From CBDBEU01 sp965204565 (GTDB taxonomy: Bacteria > Pseudomonadota > Alphaproteobacteria > Rhizobiales > TMED25), in the NCBI GenBank assembly GCA_965204565.1, contig CBDBEU010000004.1, positions 186,001 through 250,000 on the forward strand: DNA of 64,000 bases, given 5' to 3'. A program made the translations under genes and the position numbers. The notes beneath the pieces were generated by a model. That model was given only the letters and a program-made list of their open reading frames with translations. It was not told the DNA's origin and did no database searches. Positions 57,341-64,000 of the stretch are shown one piece after another. Every line of letters begins with the position of its first letter. Positions within the stretch are counted from its first letter, which is position 1.

Positions 57341-57587
57341 AATTGGTTTGTTCAGAAGGGCGTTTTGCCGGGATTGCAGGCGCGGGCTAAAAAACTACGG
57401 CCCGGCCCCCGAACCGGTTCGCTGAAAAAGCGAACACCCCCAAATTAAGGTTCGGGCGCCGGACCGTTGATCGACCAACCCCCCTCGGGCCCCTCGGGTC
57501 ACTGCGCTCGAATCATACTTAGCAAGGCTTTCCGCGATGGCCAAATCAAATGGTGTTACAAATTGTTACATGAATTTTTGCCGGGCA
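57341..57587. other. Intergenic region with nested hairpins
   Basis: CCCGAACC (57408-57415) pairs perfectly with GGTTCGGG (57449-57456). Inside, GTTCGCT / AGCGAAC (57417-57423, 57429-57435) forms a hairpin with loop GAAAA. Another 5-bp stem (57383-57387 with 57400-57404) lies just upstream. No frame is convincing. Could be a small structured RNA or terminator remnant. Confidence 0.35.
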
Positions 57588-58253
57588 TTAACCAGTCACG
57601 ATCAGCCCCAGAACGAGCAGCCCGACAACGCCGGCAACCAAGCCCAGCATGAATGCGAAGGCCAAGCGCCAGAACCCGGCTTCAGCCACAGCGCTTGATT
57701 GTGGCGCGGTGGCCACGGCGGCGCTGTCTGGCGTTTTGCCAGGTCGCCGGCCGGGAGATGGAGCGGCCAGCGTTTGCGGTGCCCGCGGCGCTGGTTCGTC
57801 CAGTTCAGGCGCCTGCAAACCGAACGGAACGCTGTTTCGCGCCGCCAGCCGGTCGCGCTCAATCAGCCGGTGGGCAATGTAGTCGGTGACCTTTCCGGCC
57901 ATGGGCGCGACATCCTCGCTGTGAAACAGGGTCTGGCTGCCCTCGCGGGTTTCACTGACAAGTTCATACCCATGCTTGTCGCACGCCATTTGCACATAAC
58001 CCAGCATGTCGATCCACAGGCGCGGCTGGTGGCCGGGAACGATCTGGCAGTCGATCAGCTCGCTGCCGGGCGGCAGCTGTTCGATCACCGGCTCCAGTTC
58101 CTCGGCAAGCAACTCCAGGCGGGCAAGCTCGGCGGCGCGCAGATCGATAATCACGTCGCTGCGTTCGGCCTCGCTGAGCCGCGCGCGCCTGATCGCGGAC
58201 CTCAGATCTTTTGTTCCTGGCCCTTGTCCAACGGGCCGACCGTCATCGCTCAT
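57588..58253 (-). CDS. Conserved hypothetical protein with C-terminal membrane anchor
   Basis: 221 residues. An N-terminal helical, charged domain (EAERSDVIIDLRAAELARLE, LEPVIEQLPPGSELIDCQIV) is followed by RLWIDMLGYVQMACDKHGYE and LFHSEDVAPMAGKVTDYIAH. A proline/alanine linker comes next and a terminal helix (FAFMLGLVAGVVGLLVLGLI). Tail-anchored with the bulk in the cytoplasm, if the topology is as it looks. I recall similar proteins in Hyphomicrobiales without known function. Divergent from the MFS gene across 136 bp. Confidence 0.7.
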   Translation of the reverse strand: MSDDGRPVGQGPGTKDLRSAIRRARLSEAERSDVIIDLRAAELARLELLAEELEPVIEQLPPGSELIDCQIVPGHQPRLWIDMLGYVQMACDKHGYELVSETREGSQTLFHSEDVAPMAGKVTDYIAHRLIERDRLAARNSVPFGLQAPELDEPAPRAPQTLAAPSPGRRPGKTPDSAAVATAPQSSAVAEAGFWRLAFAFMLGLVAGVVGLLVLGLIVTG

Positions 58254-58389
58254 CGGTTTTCAACACCACTCAATTCGTGACCAGCCCCCAATGTAGTGCT
58301 ATTTCGGGTGCTGTGCGAAGTGATATCGCACCACAGGGCCGGTGGTCGGCCAGGCCGCCAAAGGCTTTTCTCAGAACGCAGCAAGGCCC

Positions 58390-59583
58390 ATGAACCGATT
58401 GTGGACGATTATTCTGTGCGGTGGCGCGATCATCGGGATATCGGTCGGTGTGCGTCAGTCACTGGGGCTGTTTCTGATGCCGATCAGCCAGGACCTCTCT
58501 CTCGGCCGCGAGGTGTTTGCACTCACTATCGGGATCGTCAATTTGATCTGGGGCGGCCTTGCGCCCTTCGCAGGTGCGCTTGCCGACAAGTTCGGCCCGG
58601 CCCGCGTGGCGGTGGGAGGAACGCTGTTTTACTGCGGCGGGATCGCGCTGATCGCAACAGCGGGCGGAGAGACTGATCTCATTGTCGCGGGTGGATTGTT
58701 GGGAATTGGTATGTCCGGTCTTGGATTTACCGTCGTGCTCGGCGCCGTCGGCCGGGCGACACCTCCGGAAAAGCGCAGCGTTGCACTCGGCTTTGCCAGC
58801 ATGGGCGGGTCGATCGGCCAGTTTGCAGCGCTGCCTTACGCGCATCTGCTGCTTGAGGATCTGGGCTGGTCGGCCAGCCTGCTGGTGCTCATGGCAACCG
58901 CAACCCTGATGGCACCGCTCGCCTGGGGGCTCAGGGGAAGTCCCAGCGCGGTAAAGGAGCTGGCGCCGCAGACGATTCGCGAAGCGCTGGTCGAGGCACT
59001 CAATCACCGCGGATTTATTCTGCTGACCGCCGGCTTCTTCGTGTGCGGATTTCATGTCACTTTCGTCGCCACTCACCTGCCATCCTATCTGGCCGACCGG
59101 GCGTTCGAGCCATGGCTCGGCGCAACGGCGCTGACACTGGTGGGGTTGGCCAACATTTTCGGCGTCGCGGCTGCTGGACGCATCGGCCAGTCGGTCGAAA
59201 AACGCCTGGCGCTGACATTTTACTATTTACTACGCTCGGGTGTTTTCCTCGTCTTCATTCTCGCCCCGATCAGCCAGACTTCCGTGCTGATTTTTTCCTT
59301 TGTGTTGGGCCTGTTGTGGCTTGGCACCGTGCCGTTGACGAGCGGGTTGGTAGCGACCTTGTTCGGTACCCGCTACATGTCCATGCTGTTCGGCATCGTC
59401 TATTTCAGTCACCATGTAGGAGGGTTCCTCGGCGCCTGGATGGGCGGTTATATTTACGACGCCTTCGGCTCTTATGCCGCAGTGTGGTGGATATCGATCG
59501 CACTTGGTATCATCTCGGCATTGTTTCACTGGCCGATCAAGGAAGTGCCGGTCGAACGTGCCGCGACCCAGCCGGCCAGATAG
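58390..59583 (+). CDS. MFS transporter (monocarboxylate/OFA-like)
   Basis: 397 residues, twelve predicted membrane helices, intact. Begins MNRLWTIILCGGAIIGISVG and VRQSLGLFLMPISQDLSLGR, a start common in oxalate/formate-antiporter-like or monocarboxylate carriers. It has the loop motif GALADKFGPARVAVGG and a second half with VGLANIFGVAAAGRIGQ. The upstream in-frame residues from 58342 are unlikely because the hydrophobic start at 58390 matches relatives. Substrate not determinable. Confidence 0.85.
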   Translation: MNRLWTIILCGGAIIGISVGVRQSLGLFLMPISQDLSLGREVFALTIGIVNLIWGGLAPFAGALADKFGPARVAVGGTLFYCGGIALIATAGGETDLIVAGGLLGIGMSGLGFTVVLGAVGRATPPEKRSVALGFASMGGSIGQFAALPYAHLLLEDLGWSASLLVLMATATLMAPLAWGLRGSPSAVKELAPQTIREALVEALNHRGFILLTAGFFVCGFHVTFVATHLPSYLADRAFEPWLGATALTLVGLANIFGVAAAGRIGQSVEKRLALTFYYLLRSGVFLVFILAPISQTSVLIFSFVLGLLWLGTVPLTSGLVATLFGTRYMSMLFGIVYFSHHVGGFLGAWMGGYIYDAFGSYAAVWWISIALGIISALFHWPIKEVPVERAATQPAR

Positions 59584-59595
59584 AGCGAATAACCA

Positions 59596-59733
59596 ATGAT
59601 CTCGCGCCCTGCCCTGATTGCCGTTGTGATGGTGCTGCCGCTGGTGGCCGGCGCGACCTATCTATGGGCTGACCGCGGCATGGTGATCCTGATCGATCTG
59701 GCAAACTCCAGCATCGCCGCCCTTTGCCTGTAA
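59596..59733 (+). CDS. Small membrane or secreted peptide, 45 residues
   Basis: Below usual ORF cut-offs. MISRPALIAVVMVLPLVAGA gives a signal-anchor, then TYLWADRGMVILIDLANSSI and AALCL. It starts 12 bp after the MFS stop, so it is probably co-transcribed, and it ends 2 bp from the stop of the convergent DUF1461 gene. I recall similar short proteins after MFS genes in related bacteria. Function unknown. Confidence 0.55.
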   Translation: MISRPALIAVVMVLPLVAGATYLWADRGMVILIDLANSSIAALCL

Positions 59734-59735
59734 GC

Positions 59736-60374
59736 TCATTTCTGATCGGGCACGGCAGGCGGTGAGCGGGGAATGGTGCGGCGGATAATGAAATAGGCGG
59801 CAAAAAGCAGAAACAGCCCCAATCCAATCACGAATACCGCGCCGCGCACCATGACTTCGGTTCCATAAAGCGTGATGATCAGCGACTCCCAGGGAAACGC
59901 CCAGTTGCCTTGCGGAAACACGATCTGGTGGAACAGGATTCCGACGGTCTGGAAGCCGAATGCGAGATAGCTCGCCACCACCACCAGAACGGCCATTGCC
60001 AGGCTGCCAATGGCAAGACCGGCGGCGGGCCGCGCCATGCGGCGGGCCAATATCATGGCAGCCGAAATGATCGCGGCTGAGGCCAGAAAGATCCACAACA
60101 GCTCCCCCAACAGCGCCCCGACATCATCCAGATGATCGATCTGGGAACGCCCGAAGGTCTTGCCCAAAATCACCACCTGCTCCAGCTCGGCGCGCGAGAT
60201 GCGCCCGTGCAGATAGTCCAGAGCGATGGGGTGAAACCCAAGAAGCCAGAACACCGGCTCTGTAAACAGTGCCAGCACCGCGCCGGTTGCCGCTGCCGCA
60301 ATCAGCGACACGGCAACCACAATCCGGAAAAGCCCTCGCAACACCTGATGCGATAGTGGTCTCGAGGTGCTCAT
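59736..60374 (-). CDS. DUF1461 (Lit-like) integral membrane protein
   Basis: 212 residues, about five membrane segments. The family marker is the His-Leu-Asp-Asp-Val stretch (RSQIDHLDDVGALLGELLWI) and VFPQGNWAFPWESLIITLYG. Family members include Lit, which moves an acyl chain within lipoproteins; proteobacterial members are of uncertain function. Open and of normal length. Stop is 2 bp from the stop of the small peptide gene on the other strand; pyk lies 14 bp upstream in the same direction. Confidence 0.75.
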   Translation of the reverse strand: MSTSRPLSHQVLRGLFRIVVAVSLIAAAATGAVLALFTEPVFWLLGFHPIALDYLHGRISRAELEQVVILGKTFGRSQIDHLDDVGALLGELLWIFLASAAIISAAMILARRMARPAAGLAIGSLAMAVLVVVASYLAFGFQTVGILFHQIVFPQGNWAFPWESLIITLYGTEVMVRGAVFVIGLGLFLLFAAYFIIRRTIPRSPPAVPDQK

Positions 60375-60387
60375 TGCGCCTGTTTCG

Positions 60388-61806
60388 CTAGCTGCCGATC
60401 ACGGTTGCGCGCAGGATATTGGTGGTGCCCGAAGCGCCGAACGGCACGCCTGCGGTGACCACCAGACGGCTGCCATGCTTGGCAAAACCCTCGGCGATCG
60501 CGGTGTGTTCGGCCTGATCAACCATCTCGCGAAAGTTGGTGATGTCGGGGACATAGACATTGTGCACGCCCCAGAGCAGCGACAGCCGGTGGGCGGTGGA
60601 CCATTCCGGGGTGGCTGAAATGATCGGCACCGGCGAGCGCGAGCGCGCAACACGGCTTGCCGTGGTGCCAGAGGCGGTGAAGGTGACAATGGCGTCAGCC
60701 TCAATCCGCGATGCGAGCTCCGCGGCGGCAAAAGCGATGGCATGGGGGATGGTCGGCTCGACTTCGGACTGCAACGCCTCGATCGAGCGGCGGTAGGATT
60801 TGTGGCCCTCGGTGGAGGCAATGATGCGGTCCATCATCGCCACCGACTCGACCGGATAGTCACCAGCCGCCGATTCCGCCGACAACATAACCGCATCGGC
60901 GCCGTCATAGATCGCGGTGGCAACGTCGGAGGCTTCAGCGCGGGTGGGCGCCGGCGCGGAGACCATCGATTCCAGCATTTGCGTTGCCACCACCACCGGC
61001 TTGCCGGCGAGGCGGCAGGCGCGCACCAGCTCCTTTTGCCGGCCCGGCACTTCTTCGGGCGGGATTTCAACGCCGAGATCGCCACGCGCCACCATCAGCC
61101 CGTCGCACAGCCCGATGATCCGGTCGATGGTCTCAAGCGCGCGCGGCTTTTCGATTTTGACCATGATCGCTGCCTTGTCGCCGATCAGTTCGCGCGCTTC
61201 CAGAACATCACTCGGGCGCTGGACGAATGACAGCGCTACCCAATCAACGCCGAACTCAAGACCGAAGGCCAGATCCTCACGATCCTTGGGGGTCAGCGCG
61301 GTCACCGCAATTTCAACGCCCGGCAGATTGAGCCCCTTGCGGTCGGTGAGAGTGTCGCCGACCACCACTTCGGCCATCACATGGTCGGGCGCCACACCGG
61401 CGACCTTGAGCCTGATCCTGCCGTCATCGAGCAGTATGTCGGAGTCCTTGACCAGCGCCTCGATGACTTCGGGATGGGGCAGCGGAATGCGCCCATTGCC
61501 ACCCGGTTCATCCGACAGGTCGAACCGCACCACCTCGCCCGGCGTCAGCTTCACAGCACCGCCGGTCATCTGCCCGACGCGGATTTTCGGGCCCTGCAAA
61601 TCCTGCAAGATGCCGATCGGGCGGCCAAGTTCGGTCTCGATCTCGCGAATGACATCGAACCGGGCACGATGATCGTCCTTGGTTCCGTGGGAGAAATTCA
61701 GCCGGAACACATCGGTGCCTGCTTCCACCAACTGACGAATGACTGCCTTGTCGGAACTTGCCGGGCCCAGGGTGGCGAGTATCTTCGCCCGTCGATAGCG
61801 CCGCAT
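60388..61806 (-). CDS. pyk: Pyruvate kinase
   Basis: 472 residues, intact. Converts phosphoenolpyruvate and ADP to pyruvate and ATP. RYRRAKILATLGPASSDKAV at the start, VFRLNFSHGTKDDH, the catalytic Lys in IMVKIEKPRALE and metal-binding MVARGDLGVEIPPEEVPGRQ are all present, with ATQMLESMVSAPAPTRAEAS. The C-terminal regulatory domain is complete (TFTASGTTASRVARSRSPVP). The start overlaps the stop of the upstream glycerate kinase remnant by one base, so they shared an operon; only pyk survived. Confidence 0.97.
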   Translation of the reverse strand: MRRYRRAKILATLGPASSDKAVIRQLVEAGTDVFRLNFSHGTKDDHRARFDVIREIETELGRPIGILQDLQGPKIRVGQMTGGAVKLTPGEVVRFDLSDEPGGNGRIPLPHPEVIEALVKDSDILLDDGRIRLKVAGVAPDHVMAEVVVGDTLTDRKGLNLPGVEIAVTALTPKDREDLAFGLEFGVDWVALSFVQRPSDVLEARELIGDKAAIMVKIEKPRALETIDRIIGLCDGLMVARGDLGVEIPPEEVPGRQKELVRACRLAGKPVVVATQMLESMVSAPAPTRAEASDVATAIYDGADAVMLSAESAAGDYPVESVAMMDRIIASTEGHKSYRRSIEALQSEVEPTIPHAIAFAAAELASRIEADAIVTFTASGTTASRVARSRSPVPIISATPEWSTAHRLSLLWGVHNVYVPDITNFREMVDQAEHTAIAEGFAKHGSRLVVTAGVPFGASGTTNILRATVIGS

Positions 61807-63034
61807 CAGCTTTTCTCCATCGCGAGGATCAGAATCGCGCGAAAATCGTTCACATTGGTATGTGTTGGCCCGGTGACGATGGCATCACCAATGGTGGCAA
61901 AGAATCGTTCAGAGGCATTGTCCTCAAGTAATGCCCTGGCGTCGAGGCCGTATTCACCCGCACGAGCAAGACTATTCGGCCCGGCATAGGCGCCGGCGGC
62001 GCGTGCATTGCCGTCAATGCCGTCGGGATCGCAGGAAATTGCATGGATCTGCGGTGCGCCATCCAGCTCAAGCGCCAGCGCTAGGACAAATTCTCCATTG
62101 CGCCCTCCGTGTCCCTTGCCGCGCACGGTAACGGTGGTCTCCCCGCCCGAAAGCAGTATGCAGGGCGGGGCAAACGGCGCGCCATGGCGACGAGCGGCTT
62201 TGCCACTTCACGGGCCTCGCCCTCTATCGCATCGGACAAAATGACCGGCGTGATGCCGGCGGCGCGGGCGCAGTCGGCGGCCTGTTCAAGCGCCATGAGC
62301 GGTGTGGCAACAAAGCAGAACTCATTGCGCTCCATCCCGGCATCGGTGGAAACAGAGGGCGCGGCAGCGTCCAGCACGCGCCTGACATGATCTGGCACCG
62401 CAACCCGGTAGCGCGCCAAAAGATCAAGCGCATCGGCCCCACTGGCCTGATCGGCAATCGTCGGGCCCGACGCCACCACCGCCGGATCATCGCCGGGAAC
62501 ATCTGAAATCGCCAATGTGACGACGCGCGCCGGATGCGTCGCCAGGGCCAGCCTGCCGCCCTTGATCGCCGACAGGTGCTTGCGCACGGTGTTGATGGCG
62601 CCAATCGGGGAGCCACTTGCCAGAAGTGCGGATGTCAGCGCGCGCTTGTCGTCAAGGCTCACGCCCGGTGCGGGCAGGGAAAGCAGCGCCGAGCCGCCGC
62701 CCGATATGAGCACGATCACCAGATCATCGGGCTCAAGACCGCTCACGCTTTCAACGGTCGCCTTTGCCGCTGCCTCACCGGCGGCATCGGGAACCGGATG
62801 GGCGCCTCACGCACTTCGATGCTGCGCGTTCGGGTCGCATGCCCGTAGGGCACCACAACCAGGCCTGAAAGCTCTCCCGGCCAATGGGCCTCGAGCGCAG
62901 CGGCCATGGACGATGCCGCCTTGCCGGCACCAACCACGACTGTGCGGCCGGGTGGCGGGTCTGGCAGATGGGCTGGCATCGGCGGCGCGGAACATCGCCT
63001 CAAGCAGTGATCTTGGATCTGGAACGGCCGTCAT
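61806..63034 (-). pseudogene. Glycerate 2-kinase (TtuD/MOFRL type), frameshifted
   Basis: Begins MTAVPDPRSLLEAMFRAADA (63034). After a shift near 62970 it reads GRTVVVGAGKAASSMAAALE and LVVVPYGHAT. After another near 62810 it continues with LVIVLISGGGSALLSLPAPG and VRKHLSAIKGGRLALATHPA. A third near 62130 precedes GKGHGGRNGEFVLALALELD and VNDFRAILIL. These are the GckA/MOFRL motifs. Three shifts make it dead, although all parts survive. It would have phosphorylated glycerate to feed pyk. Confidence 0.8.
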
Positions 63035-63079
63035 CTCACTTCAATGCGCAAAGGATCGTGCCGGCCCGGGTCTGGCAAG

Positions 63080-63425
63080 TCAGAATCCGCCGCCGGTCCT
63101 GAAGCCGCCACCGCGCGAGCCGCTGCGGCGCGCGCGCCGGTGTCCAGGGTCAAGACGGTCCCAATAGATGCTGCCGGAGATGGTGCCACGGATGAATTCG
63201 GCAAGGATCATGGAAAACAGGCCGCCATCGGTGAACTGTGATCCATAATTGTCATATTTGCGGCGGCGGAATTCAACGCGCATGTCCTCATCATCCAGAA
63301 GTTCCCAAACTCTCGCGGCGTTCTCCGGGCCGAGAGCGAGCAGGACGATTGCCACCTTCTGGGAGACCGTTGATGTGTTCTTGCTGCGAAACAAGGGCGT
63401 TGGCGAGTGCGGTGCGTGGAGCCAT
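63080..63425 (-). pseudogene. fliG: Flagellar motor switch FliG, N-terminal stub fused to another gene's end
   Basis: ATG at 63425 directly after the fliF stop: MAPRTALANALVSQQEHING, then in another frame KVAIVLLALGPENAARVWEL and LDDEDMR, the FliG N-terminal domain. After about 63265 it stops resembling FliG and becomes KYDNYGSQFTDGGLFSMILA, ending GSRGGGFRTGGGF, the tail of an unrelated protein. A deletion has fused the two. The FliG middle and C-terminal motor domains and any following flagellar genes are missing. Confidence 0.7.
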
Positions 63426-64000
63426 CTATCGTGCTTCCGCCGCCATCCACTGGCGCATGATCGCCACCGCTTCATCCAGATTTCCCTTGACCAGATCGGC
63501 GACCTTGCGGATCGAGTTCTCCTGCACCTCGCCGTTGATCTTGTCGATATCGAGCACCTCATCGACCTTGGCCTTGGGCGGCTCGATTGGCTGCGGCGGA
63601 GGCGCTGGAAGCGCCTGTTCGCCGGCCAGTGCCGGGTCCGCCCCTTCGCCGTCATACTGCCCGGTGGGTGCGGCAAGCTGAGGTGGCAGGCTGCCTTCCG
63701 GTGACAGAATGCGCCGCAATAGCGGTCTGATGACGAACAGCACCAGCCCGATCAGCGCCAGCATCACCAGTTCAACGATTCTCAGATAATCGGTCGTGGT
63801 CAGGCCGATGCCCGCGCTGGCGCCCTCGCCGAAATCCTGCGGCTTTGCATCCGGCGCGAATTGCAGATTGACCGCCTCAACGACGTCGCCGCGTTCGCTG
63901 TCGAACCCGATTGCCGTGCGCACCAAAGTCCCAATCTGCTGGATCTGATCGCTTGAGCGCGGCGCGCAGGTCGCCTGACCAGCGGTACCTCCGAGTAAAG
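63426..64000 (-). CDS. fliF: Flagellar MS-ring protein FliF (C-terminal part)
   Basis: Open to the window edge, about 191 residues. FliF forms the MS ring in the inner membrane. Visible: PRSSDQIQQIGTLVRTAIGF, then ERGDVVEAVNLQF, the second transmembrane helix (VELVMLALIGLVLFVIRPLL), an acidic/proline-rich cytoplasmic tail, and the FliG-binding end VKGNLDEAVAIMRQWMAAEA. No lesion inside the window, but the gene it should pair with, fliG, is gone. Confidence 0.85.
   Translation of the reverse strand, partial: LLGGTAGQATCAPRSSDQIQQIGTLVRTAIGFDSERGDVVEAVNLQFAPDAKPQDFGEGASAGIGLTTTDYLRIVELVMLALIGLVLFVIRPLLRRILSPEGSLPPQLAAPTGQYDGEGADPALAGEQALPAPPPQPIEPPKAKVDEVLDIDKINGEVQENSIRKVADLVKGNLDEAVAIMRQWMAAEAR

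Noticed and set aside
1..64000. CRISPR array or toxin-antitoxin pair
   Set aside because: No regularly spaced repeats were seen, and no short gene pair of toxin-antitoxin type could be supported.

Overview
The window looks like an alphaproteobacterium of the order Hyphomicrobiales (Rhizobiales). Evidence: a CtrA regulator beside a fliI-fliJ pair, a rhizobial-type FliJ, HemJ instead of HemG/HemY, the order hemE-hemJ-rho, the block ppsR-maf-coaE-dnaQ-secB, and a set of DUF1491/DUF5330/DUF6456/DUF6476 genes. Several neighbourhoods resemble Devosiaceae, but that is a recollection of gene order, not a search result. The genome is decaying: many genes carry single-base frameshifts or stops, and pieces of at least six IS families (IS21, IS1595, IS5, IS3, IS1380, an ISNCY-like group, an IS630 piece) are scattered and nested. 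Housekeeping genes in the same stretch are open, so the lesions look biological rather than poor sequence. The pattern fits a recently host-restricted or bottlenecked lineage.

Layout. 1-5.5 kb: chemotaxis (cheW, broken cheY/cheB/cheR), intact ctrA, divergent broken fliI and open fliJ. 5.6-13.9 kb: yajQ, a dead methyltransferase, a minus-strand P2/Mu-like tail-module prophage remnant between IS21 pieces, and a DUF6456 remnant. 14-25 kb: sufE, DUF5330, DUF1491, a peptidoglycan-binding protein and a broken DivJ/PleC-type kinase among IS1595, IS5 and ISNCY-like elements. Inside one IS5 element at 22.5-23.6 kb lies a very AT-rich gene for a secreted trypsin-like protease. 24.3-30.8 kb is mostly sound: VOC protein, tRNA-Glu, DUF6476, rluD, rpoH, an MFS transporter, purA. 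30.9-40.5 kb is eroded: IS debris, dead CYTH-CHAD and ParA genes, an IS3 copy, and a spore-coat-U/autotransporter pair.

41-48.8 kb is the likely origin region. secB, dnaQ, coaE, maf and ppsR lie on the left, hemE, hemJ and rho on the right, transcribed away from a short AT-rich stretch with DnaA-box-like 9-mers that nested IS3 and IS5 pieces have split. aroE, expected between maf and coaE, is gone. 48.8-64 kb holds IS debris, a glutathionyl-hydroquinone reductase, a membrane/ferredoxin adenylate cyclase, msrA, two IS5 copies around a metallophosphoesterase, an MFS gene, a DUF1461 protein, pyk, a dead glycerate kinase, a truncated fliG and the C-terminal part of fliF.

Taken together, cell-cycle and housekeeping functions (ctrA, rpoH, rho, purA, hemE/J, pyk, secB, dnaQ) stay open while motility and chemotaxis, a developmental kinase, a prophage and some metabolic genes decay. 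The features most worth following are the AT-rich protease inserted in an IS, the split origin, the aroE deletion, and CtrA persisting while part of its likely regulon rots.
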